Positions 25,348 through 33,704 are shown, numbered from the stretch's first letter. The stretch: 42,657 bases of DNA from Candidatus Hinthialibacter antarcticus (GCA_030765645.1 JAVCCE010000033.1:1-42657); one strand, 5' to 3'. Notes: generated from the letters alone by a model not told the origin. Numbers and translations: made by a program.

Positions 25348-27579
25348 TTAAAGCATATCGTTCGGGTCAACGTCTTGAACGATTCGGAACCCCGTCCGAC
25401 GCTGCGAGAGAAATTTTTGCAACGGCTGGCTATTTAATAACGGACGAAAGGCGCGATAGTCGGTGCTTTTAATCGCCAACTGCCAGCGGTAATGGTCGCG
25501 CAGGCGGTACAAGGGCGCTTCGACCGGCGGCAGCAGCGTGACTTCGCGTTGTCCACGCAAGCCCTGCGAGAGAATTTCGTATAAGTCCCACGCTTTGCCG
25601 CGGGCGACGTCTTCGCTCTGGGCTTCGATGCGCCACAACACCAGGCGGGCGAACGGCGGGAAGCCAATCAAGCGGCGGTAACGAATTTCTTTTTCATAAA
25701 ATGAATTGTAATCATGCTTGAGCGCAAATTGGATACTGTAATGGTCGGGGCTATAACTTTGGATGAACACTTCGCCCGCGTGCTGGCCTCTGCCGGAACG
25801 CCCCGCGACTTGGGTCAGCAATGTGAAGGTGCGTTCGGCGGCGCGAAAGTCTGGCAACGCCAGCGAGAAATCGGCGTTGATGATCCCAACCAAAGTCACG
25901 TTGGGGAAATCCAACCCTTTCGCAATCATTTGTGTGCCGACTAAGACGTCTGCTTCTCCGCGTCGAAATGGTGTGAGCAAGCGGTCATGGTCGCCCTTGC
26001 GCCGGGCGGCGTCGCGGTCGAGACGTATGACGCGAACGCCGGGGATGCGTTCTTCGAGTACATGCACAACTTTCTCGGTGCCGAACCCGCGCTGGCGCAT
26101 GAATTTATCGGTGCAACTGGGGCAGTTGTCCGGCACGGCCTCGCGATAGTCGCAGTGGTGGCAAACCAACTGGTTGATGGAGCGGTGATACACCAGCGGA
26201 ACACTGCAATTTTTGCAAGAGATAATATGACCGCAGTGGCTGCACGTCATCGTGGTCGAGAAGCCGCGTCTGTTTAAAAAAAGAATGGATTGCTGCTTGG
26301 CGTCGACCCGGTCCCAAAGCCCGCGCAATAATTCTTCGGAGAGAATCTCTTCTTCTTCCGGCCTGCCGCGCATGTCAACCAGGTTTACGTTCGGCATTCC
26401 ATGTACGGCGATGCGCTCTTTAAGATGGAGAATGGTATATTTGTTCGCGCGCGCATTGTAGGTCGTTTCGACGGACGGCGTGGCAGTACCCAGAATGCAC
26501 AACGCGCCCGCCAGTTTTGCGCGCACTACCGCCAGGTCGCGCGCCTGATAACGCGGGCTTGGGTCGGACTGTTTGTAAGAGCCTTCGTGTTCTTCATCAA
26601 TAATGATTGCGCCCAAATCGGGCAGGGGAGCAAAAATGGCAGAACGCGCCCCCACCACGATGCGGCGGCGGCCTTCTTTGACCATACGCCATTCGTCAAA
26701 ACGTTCGCCCTGGCCCAGTGAACTATGCAAGATGCCGACTTGATCGCCGAAGCGCGAGCGGAAGCGGTCCATGGTTTGGGGCGTCAGTGAAATTTCAGGG
26801 ATCAAAACCAGCGCGGTTTTATTTTGTTGCAACAAGGTTTCGATGAGTTGCAGATAGACTTCGGTCTTGCCGCTGCCGGTGACGCCATGCAACAGAAATG
26901 GCTTGGCGTCTTGTTGTCCGATTGCGTTGCGCATCTCATCCAACGCGTGTTGCTGCTCGCTGGTCAACGCCATCGCCGTTGTCGGGCCGGATTGATACGA
27001 GAAGATTGGAATGCGCAGCGACTCGCGCGCTTGCAGCCTTACCAGGCCTTTGCGCTCGAGCGTTTTGATGGTCGAGGGCGAAACGCCCGCTTCGCGCGCA
27101 ACGTCGTTTGGCGTCAGTAACGACTTTTGATTGATGAGAAACTCGATCACGCGGCGTTGCGGCTCGGTTGACGCCGCGTCGGGCAGGCTGTCGTCATGTT
27201 CGACTGACTCGTCAAGCAGTACGACTTTAATCATGCGCGGCTTGGCGTTGGGCGTGAACGGGTAGGCGACCGAAAAGGTTTCTCCCAAAGAGGCGAGATA
27301 GTAATCCGCCGCCCAGCGTAGGAAGACGAGCAACTCATCGCTGAATAGCGGCTCTTGGTCTATCAGACGCGTGATGGATTTGACGCCGGAAACGCCTTCG
27401 GGCGGCGTCGCCCGGTTGGCTGAAATAAACCCCAACGCATCGCGTCGGCCAAACGGCGCATAGACGCGGCAGCCGGGGCGCGCCTGAGCGCGTAGTTCGG
27501 CTGGGATTTCGTATGTAAACGCCTGCCGGGTTGGAATGGGAAACGCAACCTCGGCATACCGCAACTCGTTACTTGTCAT
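25348..27579 (-). CDS. priA: Primosomal protein N' / replication-restart helicase PriA
   Basis: PriA is the 3'-to-5' DNA helicase that reloads replication at collapsed forks. The protein has 743 residues, the normal size. The N-terminal DNA-binding domain (1-110) is followed by a winged helix (about 140-190), Walker A HGVTGSGKTE (232-239), DEEH box (328-331), and a zinc region with eight cysteines (446, 449, 455, 458, 473, 476, 486, 489), as expected for PriA. The helicase C-terminal motifs GTQMIAKGLDFPNVTLVGI and TQVAGRSGRG are intact. The gene lies 67 bp upstream of the response regulator on the same strand, probably coincidental. Confidence 0.97.
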   Translation of the reverse strand: MTSNELRYAEVAFPIPTRQAFTYEIPAELRAQARPGCRVYAPFGRRDALGFISANRATPPEGVSGVKSITRLIDQEPLFSDELLVFLRWAADYYLASLGETFSVAYPFTPNAKPRMIKVVLLDESVEHDDSLPDAASTEPQRRVIEFLINQKSLLTPNDVAREAGVSPSTIKTLERKGLVRLQARESLRIPIFSYQSGPTTAMALTSEQQHALDEMRNAIGQQDAKPFLLHGVTGSGKTEVYLQLIETLLQQNKTALVLIPEISLTPQTMDRFRSRFGDQVGILHSSLGQGERFDEWRMVKEGRRRIVVGARSAIFAPLPDLGAIIIDEEHEGSYKQSDPSPRYQARDLAVVRAKLAGALCILGTATPSVETTYNARANKYTILHLKERIAVHGMPNVNLVDMRGRPEEEEILSEELLRGLWDRVDAKQQSILFLNRRGFSTTMTCSHCGHIISCKNCSVPLVYHRSINQLVCHHCDYREAVPDNCPSCTDKFMRQRGFGTEKVVHVLEERIPGVRVIRLDRDAARRKGDHDRLLTPFRRGEADVLVGTQMIAKGLDFPNVTLVGIINADFSLALPDFRAAERTFTLLTQVAGRSGRGQHAGEVFIQSYSPDHYSIQFALKHDYNSFYEKEIRYRRLIGFPPFARLVLWRIEAQSEDVARGKAWDLYEILSQGLRGQREVTLLPPVEAPLYRLRDHYRWQLAIKSTDYRAFRPLLNSQPLQKFLSQRRTGFRIVQDVDPNDML

Positions 27580-27690
27580 AGAATCTATTTTCCAAAATTA
27601 TTCATCACGGCTTGATGGCTGAGCCGTCGGGTGGGTTCTTTACCCATCATTTATTCACACGAGCCTATCGAAACGGCCTCGCTTGTATCT

Positions 27691-27776
27691 GCAGGCTTGG
27701 GTGCATCTCTCTTCGCTTCGGTGCGGGCTTTCAGGCCCTTTTGCACAGGCGCTTACAGAGACGCCCCCAAGCCTGC
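27691..27776. repeat. Family A nested-hairpin repeat, copy 3 (best example)
   Basis: The outer stem is perfect: GCAGGCTTGGG at 27691-27701 with CCCAAGCCTGC at 27766-27776. Inside come TCTCTCTTCGCTTC, the core GTGCGGGCTTTCAGGCCC, a TTTT spacer, GCACAGGCGCT and ACAGAGA. GTGC and GCAC pair around the GGGC/GCCC inner stem. It lies 112 nt upstream of priA. Confidence 0.85.
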
Positions 27777-27822
27777 TATCGTTTGCTATTCTTATGTGCT
27801 TGCTACTAATCTAAGTCACTGG

Positions 27823-27859
27823 GTAGGGTGGGCTCGCGAGCGAAGCGAAGCAGCCCACC
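27823..27859. repeat. Family D hairpin repeat, copy 1
   Basis: GGTGGGCT (27827-27834) pairs with AGCCCACC (27852-27859) around CGCGAGCGAAGCGAAGC. A related element with the same stem is at 42518-42541. Confidence 0.65.
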
Positions 27860-27888
27860 GGAAAAAACCGAACGCATTTCATCGTTTC

Positions 27889-27917
27889 GCGGCTCGGCGG
27901 GAAACCTCACTCTCCCC
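27889..27917. repeat. Family B repeat, right half only
   Basis: GCGGCTCGGCGGGA at 27889-27902 followed by CCTCACTCTCCCC matches the right arm of the 83-bp palindrome at 35873-35955 (29 bases, one base longer and a few changes). The left arm is missing. It follows the family D hairpin by 29 nt. Confidence 0.65.
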
Positions 27918-28213
27918 TAAAAAACTGCTGTCGGGCGGATTCTTACCCCACCGCATTGCTCAAGCGTTTGCCAAAGTATGTGCGGTATGCGCAACCGTAA
28001 GGCTCAGCGATAGATGCAGTGATGAAAACTCAGTCCGCACATAATTCTGGCAACCACTATTGATAGTCACTTTATATGTGTTTTTGATAGAATCGAGTGG
28101 AAGCCGCAAACTGGCGAGAACTTCTAAAGCTCAATCAAACGGTAAACTGAAAACGCGAGGTAGAAATGTAGGGTGAGTTCTTAGCCCAGTAAATTCACTG
28201 TCATCGAAATAAG

Positions 28214-28237
28214 AAATCGCTTTGCTCGCAATGACGC
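28214..28237. repeat. REP-like fragment
   Basis: AATCGCTTTGCTCGCAATGACG is the opposite-strand match of the ATTGCGAGCGAAGCGA piece at 6138-6155. The gap 27580-28253 (674 bp) between priA and the next gene holds this, family A, D and B pieces, and no supportable ORF. Confidence 0.45.
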
Positions 28238-28253
28238 AGCCTAAGCGCTCGGC

Positions 28254-29330
28254 TTAAATCGGTCGATTGATGTCCTGGCGTAGGCGGCGCAATTGTTGCA
28301 TGGCGTCCCACTCTGGCTTTAAGGTTTGGAACACCGATTGCGCGGCTTCCAAACGGGAAATCATGCTGTCCAGGCACTTTTCAATCATCAGCCATAGGGC
28401 TTCTGCGAATGGTACTGTGCTGCCGTCGTTGGGCGCTGCGCGTTCGGCGCGTAATGAGCACCGCGCCGTTTCGTAGGCTTCGACGTACATTTCGCTTGAG
28501 TAGAGGCTGTTGATTTCCATGAGCGTTTTGATGCGTCGCCAGGGCCAGTCCATCGTTTCAGACGCATCCTCAATTTCGTGATTCGCTAAGTCGTCGATTT
28601 GAGCCGCGCGCCAAACCAAGCCGGATATCCAGGCCGGGTTCGAACTGCCCGTTGTATTTTCTTCAATCATCCAAATAACGTCCGAGCCTGCCGGCGCATC
28701 GGTAAGGGCAGCGCTAAGGTCAAGTTTGAAGCCGCCCGTCGCGCTTGCATTCAGAGAGACTTCGCGGTTCCAAGTCGAATCTGTGGTAGAGCGAAAACGG
28801 CATTGATACGATGAATCAAGGCTCAAGCCCGCTAGACGCACAGGGCTTTCTGCCGGATACGCGGCGGTGCAAAAAAGAGGATGAAACGTCGGCAGGTCCG
28901 CTGCTGGAATATTGCGGCGCTGAGACGGGTATACCATACGCGCCGCAGAAGCGCCTCGATGGGCTGGGGCCGGAACCAGGCGGCCTGTCAGCGACTCAAG
29001 CGAGGTTTGGAGATTGCGCACTTCAGTTTGGACCGCATCGCTGGCGCAGTTGCCTAATTGATTGAGTAAGGTTTGGACTTGTTCGTACCAATTCAAATTT
29101 GACGCATTGCCTGCCCACTCTTCGATCAATGACAGGGTAGAGGGCTGTTTGAGCCAGGGCGTTTGGACGGCGCTAAAAAAGAGGTCTTGCGCATTGTGGA
29201 TTGACGGAGTCTCGTCTGTATCCTCAATGAATGGCGCAGGCGTTTGCAAATCAGTAAGCGCCTGTTCAACCAGAGCCTGTAAGGTTTCGTTCTCAGGGGC
29301 GCTATGAGGGTTGGTACGGCGGGTATTCAT
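28254..29330 (-). CDS. Unknown protein in sigma-like operon (beta-rich middle, helical C-terminus)
   Basis: The product is 358 residues and has no signal peptide or membrane helix. The first 120 residues are mostly helical and polar. Residues 145-242 look like an Ig-like beta-sandwich (SPVRLAGLSLDSSYQCRFR, then SDVIWMIEE). Residues 245-358 are helical, with tetratricopeptide-like spacing (MYVEAYETARCSLRAER, FAEALWLMIEKCLDSM). No catalytic motif is seen. It starts 12 nt after the sigma-like stop, and its AAAGGTG ribosome-binding site overlaps that stop, so translation is coupled. Sigma/anti-sigma pairs are often arranged this way, so it may bind the sigma-like protein. That is inference. Confidence 0.7.
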   Translation of the reverse strand: MNTRRTNPHSAPENETLQALVEQALTDLQTPAPFIEDTDETPSIHNAQDLFFSAVQTPWLKQPSTLSLIEEWAGNASNLNWYEQVQTLLNQLGNCASDAVQTEVRNLQTSLESLTGRLVPAPAHRGASAARMVYPSQRRNIPAADLPTFHPLFCTAAYPAESPVRLAGLSLDSSYQCRFRSTTDSTWNREVSLNASATGGFKLDLSAALTDAPAGSDVIWMIEENTTGSSNPAWISGLVWRAAQIDDLANHEIEDASETMDWPWRRIKTLMEINSLYSSEMYVEAYETARCSLRAERAAPNDGSTVPFAEALWLMIEKCLDSMISRLEAAQSVFQTLKPEWDAMQQLRRLRQDINRPI

Positions 29331-29342
29331 TGTTAGTCACCT

Positions 29343-30884
29343 TTATATTTCGTCGCCGAAGATCAACGCAATCTGCTTTCGGCACTGGTTCCATAAATAA
29401 TCGACGGTGCCGCGCGGCGCTTTAAGAATCTCGCCAATTTCAGCGTTTGTCTTGCCTTCCGCTTTGAGACGGGCGAGTTCGTCGCACCGGATTTCTTTGT
29501 CCTTATAGGTAATCGTTATGGTCTTAAGCACAGCTAGAATTCGTTCCAAATCGTGCGAATCGCGCCAATCGTCGGTCTGGCGGGCGGAATGAGACACCAA
29601 TTCTTCCGACGACATATCATCCAGGTTTTTTCCGGTGTGGTAGACGCCTAACGCCTGGGTGGGATTAAATTCGCCGTCAGTTTGTTGGCCTGTTTCCGCT
29701 GTAGACGGCTCGATATGGATATGTTTGCGTATGCGGTCGATGAGGCGGCGTTTCAGAATGTAGAAGATCGCGCTTTCGAAGCCAATATCGCACATCCAGG
29801 GCGGCATGAAGCGCTCAATTTCGCTGGTTGTGACGATACAATCGCCGGATTGGTTCGAGACGCAATGATACACCTGTTCCTGATAGTCCTTCATCAAGAG
29901 TGAGGCGCCGCGTCGGGTTTGAATTTTTGTCGATTTGAATTGCTGCAGGTTACAGGCGGGCGGCAGCACGTCTCCGAACAGTTGTTGGAAGCGGCTTTTT
30001 TCATTCTTTTCAAGCACAACTGGTTTGTGCGCGTCGTCGATCGAAATAACGATGACCTGATCTTCGGTAACTTGCGCCGCAATTTTATTTTCACTGGCGG
30101 AAAAGAACGGAGCGCGCCATTCATCCGAATGACTTCTTGAACAATACGGCGCCAACGAGTGCTTTGCGATCAATTCTTGGGTTTCTATCGACCAGATCGA
30201 CAAGACCCGGTCAGAATGCAACAAGGCCAAGCGTTTTGTCTCGGCGTCAACGGAGGCGTGAGTGACCATTGATTGCTTCCAGCCGCGCATCCCTTCCGGG
30301 GGGAAGACAATCGGCTCGCTTTCGCCCGATTTCCATACGCGGGCGGAATGGTCAGACAGGCATTTCACGATTTCTTCGAGTGCGGCGCTATAGAGATCGC
30401 CCCGCACGGTTTCGGCGTCTAAGCCTGCCCGCTGGATCGAAGACGCATAGCGCTGGGCTGCGTGTCCTGAAGCGCGTTCTAACAATTGGCAATGACAATT
30501 CACGCCCTTCAATATTAAAGGCGCATGGTTGTCCGCGCGTGGGTCATAGAGGCGTTCTACGGTTTCGGGCGCATAAAAAAATGATGACGTTGCGGACGAT
30601 GCAATGGTATCGAATTTCTTTTTTTGCGTGGCGGAATCGAGCGACTGGCGCTTGAGGTGATTGATCTTGCTGAATAGGCGTCGCGCCGCGCTGAAGGACG
30701 CTATGCGCCGCCAGTCGGTTTCATCTAAATCATCAATCGGGGAGTCTGAAACGGATTGATATGCACAGGCGGCTGTTTGCTTCAGCCAGACGGATTGTTG
30801 CGACTCATCGAACTGTGATTGAAGGGCGTCTTGTAAACACTGTTGAAAAAGGTCCATGCCTGCTTTTAGGTGAATCAAATTCAT
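29343..30884 (-). CDS. Sigma-70-like protein with region 2 split by WD40-like insert
   Basis: The 513-residue protein has a C-terminal region-4 HTH (about 447-510): ELARLKAEGKTNAEIGEILK, then APRGTVDYLWNQCRKQI. Region 2 appears in two pieces. The first is GLDAETVRGDLYSAALEEI (154-172), like the start of ECF region 2. The second is FESAIFYILKRRLIDRIRKH (369-388), like its end. Between them lie about 190 residues with repeated blade-like units such as SDHSARVWKSGE, HSDRVLSIWSIETQEL and TEDQVIVISIDD. The N-terminal 150 residues are unassigned. It should bind RNA polymerase and DNA, but this is not certain. The ATG at 30884 lacks a good Shine-Dalgarno; Met10 (30857) is an alternative. It is the middle gene of a three-gene operon. 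Confidence 0.72.
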   Translation of the reverse strand: MNLIHLKAGMDLFQQCLQDALQSQFDESQQSVWLKQTAACAYQSVSDSPIDDLDETDWRRIASFSAARRLFSKINHLKRQSLDSATQKKKFDTIASSATSSFFYAPETVERLYDPRADNHAPLILKGVNCHCQLLERASGHAAQRYASSIQRAGLDAETVRGDLYSAALEEIVKCLSDHSARVWKSGESEPIVFPPEGMRGWKQSMVTHASVDAETKRLALLHSDRVLSIWSIETQELIAKHSLAPYCSRSHSDEWRAPFFSASENKIAAQVTEDQVIVISIDDAHKPVVLEKNEKSRFQQLFGDVLPPACNLQQFKSTKIQTRRGASLLMKDYQEQVYHCVSNQSGDCIVTTSEIERFMPPWMCDIGFESAIFYILKRRLIDRIRKHIHIEPSTAETGQQTDGEFNPTQALGVYHTGKNLDDMSSEELVSHSARQTDDWRDSHDLERILAVLKTITITYKDKEIRCDELARLKAEGKTNAEIGEILKAPRGTVDYLWNQCRKQIALIFGDEI

Positions 30885-30944
30885 TTCAGGATGGGACGAT
30901 CATAAAAGAGAGGAGCGTGGCTGGCAAGAAGCGCTGTTCGCTTC

Positions 30945-31910
30945 TCATCCGCCCAACCAACTTTTAAACGCCGACGAAAAATCTTCCATCATGGTTTTGA
31001 CGCCGGAATCAGCGCCGCCGGATTTTTCTTGCGGCGGCTTATATTTGAGGTCGCTGTATTGAATCAAGATTCCAAGAAATCCACAGACGCTTTTAATCAT
31101 GCCCGCTTCACCCTGAAGGTTCGTCAGGTGAGATGACAGGATTGTATTCAGGTTTTTTACATAATCGCGGGTAATGCGGGCCTCGAGTTTTGGCAGTTCC
31201 AGGCCTCGATTGTCTAACGCGTCAAACGCTTGTTTCAGCGCTTTGACAAAGGCGGCGTCGGTTTGTAATTTTTTCGCGTGGGGGCTCGAAGGCTCCGCGT
31301 TGATTAAGACGCCGAGATATTCATTAAAAATTCCAACCAGAGTTTGTTCGCATTCATAGACTTCGGCTTGCGCCTCCAGTAATTCTTGAATTGCTTGGAT
31401 GTAATGGCCAACCATGTTCAACACTTGATCGTAGGTCGGCTTAACCTCTTCTTCGCTGCGCATATAGTTGATGAGTTCTTTTTTCGCGTGATAGGTTTGT
31501 ATGGCGCGGTCGGGACATTTACCCTCAAGGCGGCGAAGAAGGTCGGAATATTTATTGCGCTGGGTGATTTGAAATTTTTCGTATCGACTGATGAATAGAA
31601 AGTAACTAATTTTTTTACAGCAGGATACAGAGTCAAGCGCATCTTGGTAGGTATCGTCATCAGAGGTTGTTATATAGGCGGGCAGCATTTCGTAGTCTTC
31701 AAACGGCTTGGTTTTCACGCCGCGCCGCCGATCTGCAAATAATCGGTTTTTTGCCGAGTTGCGGAAAACGATTTCGACATTCTCCATCACAAGAGGGCCA
31801 TGCGGACACAGTTTGACCGATTCCTCTGGCGAGGGAGCGGGAACGTCTTTCTGGAGTTCCGCAGCGATGTCTTCTTTAACTTGTTTTGCTGCGTGAATGT
31901 ACGCTTCCAT
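30945..31910 (-). CDS. Helical protein of unknown function, first gene of the sigma-like operon
   Basis: The product has 321 residues and no signal peptide or membrane segment. After a CPHGP-containing N-terminal region (residues 35-39) it is mostly alpha-helical and rich in charged residues and Gln/Glu, with a cysteine pair (SVSCCKKI) near the middle and a glycine-rich C-terminus. I do not recognise a family. The ATG at 31910 has AAGGAT 4 nt upstream. It precedes the sigma-like gene by 60 nt and starts the operon, opposite the divergent secreted-protein gene. Confidence 0.65.
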   Translation of the reverse strand: MEAYIHAAKQVKEDIAAELQKDVPAPSPEESVKLCPHGPLVMENVEIVFRNSAKNRLFADRRRGVKTKPFEDYEMLPAYITTSDDDTYQDALDSVSCCKKISYFLFISRYEKFQITQRNKYSDLLRRLEGKCPDRAIQTYHAKKELINYMRSEEEVKPTYDQVLNMVGHYIQAIQELLEAQAEVYECEQTLVGIFNEYLGVLINAEPSSPHAKKLQTDAAFVKALKQAFDALDNRGLELPKLEARITRDYVKNLNTILSSHLTNLQGEAGMIKSVCGFLGILIQYSDLKYKPPQEKSGGADSGVKTMMEDFSSAFKSWLGG

Positions 31911-32287
31911 TAGTATCCTTAAATCTAAAAACTTCTTTTATGTGTCTTTTTATTGTCCCAGAACTCATATCGGAAAACAAGCATTAATCGTTATATTAGT
32001 ATAACTTAGGTTTGAAAGCATTATTTTTCAAGCTCATTATGTCAAGTATAATCTTTTGGCCGATGGTTGCTCAGAAAAAACAATATCATCCAAAATGAAG
32101 AGATTACTTTTAAGTGAGTGATTATCGCTTTTAATCGCGCGAAAGTTGTATATGACATTTCAGGGTTGATGAACCCTTGGAATACATGCTATCATTCGAT
32201 AGATTAGTTGCTTTTTTTTGTGTTGCTCTGTAAATATTCCATCGGTTAACACCCTTGGATGTAATCTAAATTGGGAGGATGTACCTT
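31911..32287. promoter_or_regulatory. Divergent promoter region, sigma-like operon and secreted protein
   Basis: This 377-bp AT-rich gap has no ORF. TTGATG (32166-32171) and TATCAT (32190-32195), 18 nt apart, form a possible promoter for the secreted-protein gene. Hairpins AGGGTT/AACCCT (32162-32177) and CTATC/GATAG (32189-32202) lie on or near it, the latter followed by a run of eight T (32212-32219). The unlinked T-run could be a leader or attenuator signal, but this is speculative. Confidence 0.4.
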
Positions 32288-33439
32288 ATGAGAGCATCTC
32301 TATTGTTGCGAACAGGGATGCTGACTGGAATTTCCCTCTTTGTTATCACATCAATGTCAGCAGTACATGCGGACCGCGGTGGATATGCAGATCCACCAGG
32401 CGGATGGACGTTTGTAGAAGACTGGAATGGCGATATTCCACCTGCCGATGATTTGCCAGACGCCAAGTGGCAACACAATAATGGAAGCGATTCGTATTCG
32501 GGCAATGCGCATACAGAGGAATTTAATGAATTCGAAATATACATTGCACCGGACGTATTGGTTGGCGATGTCGTACGCATTGAGACGATTGCGGGCATTG
32601 GCGATACCGAAGATGGGGTAAACCCGGCTGCCGACGCATCCGTTTTACGCCTTGTAGACATCGGCGATCCGCGCGCTTTGGGTTTCAGCGACCCCAGCGA
32701 CCGAAAAATCTTTTTCACCGGCCCGCTTCACGCGCCCGGCGAGTTGGATGCGGACCCGTTTGAAAATGGAGTCACGTTTATTGCGCGTCTTCGTATTTTT
32801 CCGATCTTTCCTGATCCAGACATTGGCGTCGGTCAAGATTTAGTCGACCTCGCCCTTGACCCTGATGGCGACGGCGAACCTAACGGTGATGGTTCGTTAC
32901 GCTTTATTCCTGAAGCCTCAAACCGCGCCCATGTTGGGATTGGGTATGTTGATCCTGATGATGATTTAGTACGTGCATTGGTCGGCGTCGGCTATTATAA
33001 TGCTGGCTCATTAGAAGTTTTAGTGAACGATGCTTCAACGGTTGCTGGAGACGCAACTGGTCGCGACGGCGATGAAAATGTTCCTGTCTTGTCAGACATC
33101 GACACGACTGCGTTTCACACGGTTTGGGTGAGTGCGAAGGTTTCAGACTCTGACCCGGGCGCGATTACTGTTCGCGCATTTGCCGATGGCAGCACTACGC
33201 CTGTTATTGCAACGATCTTGAGAAATGACGGCGCTGCGGCTGCGGCTGATCGCCCCAATGCTCAAGAAATGGGCGGCGACCAATGGACTGGCTTCAAACA
33301 GCTTGCCTTTAACATTGGCAGCGCGGGCACCAATGCGGCTGGCGGTTTTCAATTTGATTATATGTGCGCGACCTTAGCGGGCGCGTTTGATCCCCAAGCG
33401 GCAGGCGGTTCAGATGTTGCTGCATGGGAACTGTACTAA
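32288..33439 (+). CDS. Secreted protein of unknown function
   Basis: The 383-residue product has a signal peptide (residues 1-27, ending near SAVHA-D). The mature part is acidic, rich in Asp and Gly, and appears all-beta, like a concanavalin/LamG-type jelly roll: WTFVEDWNGD, FEIYIAPDVLVGD, FIARLRIFP, HVGIGYVDPDDDL, TTAFHTVWVSAKV. A calcium-like DPDGDGEPNGDGS loop is present at about residue 199. No anchor or sorting signal is visible at the C-terminus (VAAWELY). The ATG at 32288 is preferred because GGGAGG lies 9 nt upstream; the ATG at 32279 starts right after it. It is monocistronic, with a strong terminator, and divergent from the sigma-like operon. Confidence 0.75.
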   Translation: MRASLLLRTGMLTGISLFVITSMSAVHADRGGYADPPGGWTFVEDWNGDIPPADDLPDAKWQHNNGSDSYSGNAHTEEFNEFEIYIAPDVLVGDVVRIETIAGIGDTEDGVNPAADASVLRLVDIGDPRALGFSDPSDRKIFFTGPLHAPGELDADPFENGVTFIARLRIFPIFPDPDIGVGQDLVDLALDPDGDGEPNGDGSLRFIPEASNRAHVGIGYVDPDDDLVRALVGVGYYNAGSLEVLVNDASTVAGDATGRDGDENVPVLSDIDTTAFHTVWVSAKVSDSDPGAITVRAFADGSTTPVIATILRNDGAAAAADRPNAQEMGGDQWTGFKQLAFNIGSAGTNAAGGFQFDYMCATLAGAFDPQAAGGSDVAAWELY

Positions 33440-33464
33440 AGAAAATTGATTAAGATAGCGATGA

Positions 33465-33497
33465 AAGGGTGGGTGAGAAATCATCCGCCCTTTTTTT
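33465..33497 (+). terminator. Intrinsic terminator after the secreted-protein gene
   Basis: A 12-bp stem (33465-33476 with 33481-33492, two G-T wobbles) closed by a GAAA tetraloop leads into seven T residues (33491-33497). It lies 26 nt after the stop. Confidence 0.88.
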
Positions 33498-33615
33498 GTT
33501 TGTTGCTTTTATAGGGTTTGCCCTCCCGGCGGTCTATCCATGTGCAACAATCTTGCAATGCTTCGCTCGCACTGATAAAGCCCTTGATGCAACGAAACAA
33601 AAATATATCAGCCAT

Positions 33616-33690
33616 GTAGGGGCGCAACATGTTGCGCCCGAATCCCCCTTGGCGCCTACGTCGCCTTCCCCCCTTAAAAAAGGGGGGCTT
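33616..33690. repeat. Family C repeat, copy 2
   Basis: It begins TGTAGGGGCGCAACATG, whose GCGCAACATGTTGCGC core is a perfect palindrome. GAATCCCCCTTGGCGCCTACG and CCCCCCTTAAAAAAGGGGGG follow. It is parallel to copy 1. Confidence 0.8.
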
Positions 33691-33704
33691 TCAACGGCAA
33701 TTTT

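Noticed and set aside
28620-28660. GGGTTCGAACTGCCCG resembling a tRNA T-arm
   Set aside because: It lies inside the coding sequence of the 358-residue protein and no acceptor or anticodon stem is found.
32056-32071. TTGGCCGATGGTTGCT resembling a sigma-54 (-24/-12) promoter
   Set aside because: The spacing between GG and GC is 9 nt, while sigma-54 promoters need 10. It also lies about 220 nt from the next gene.
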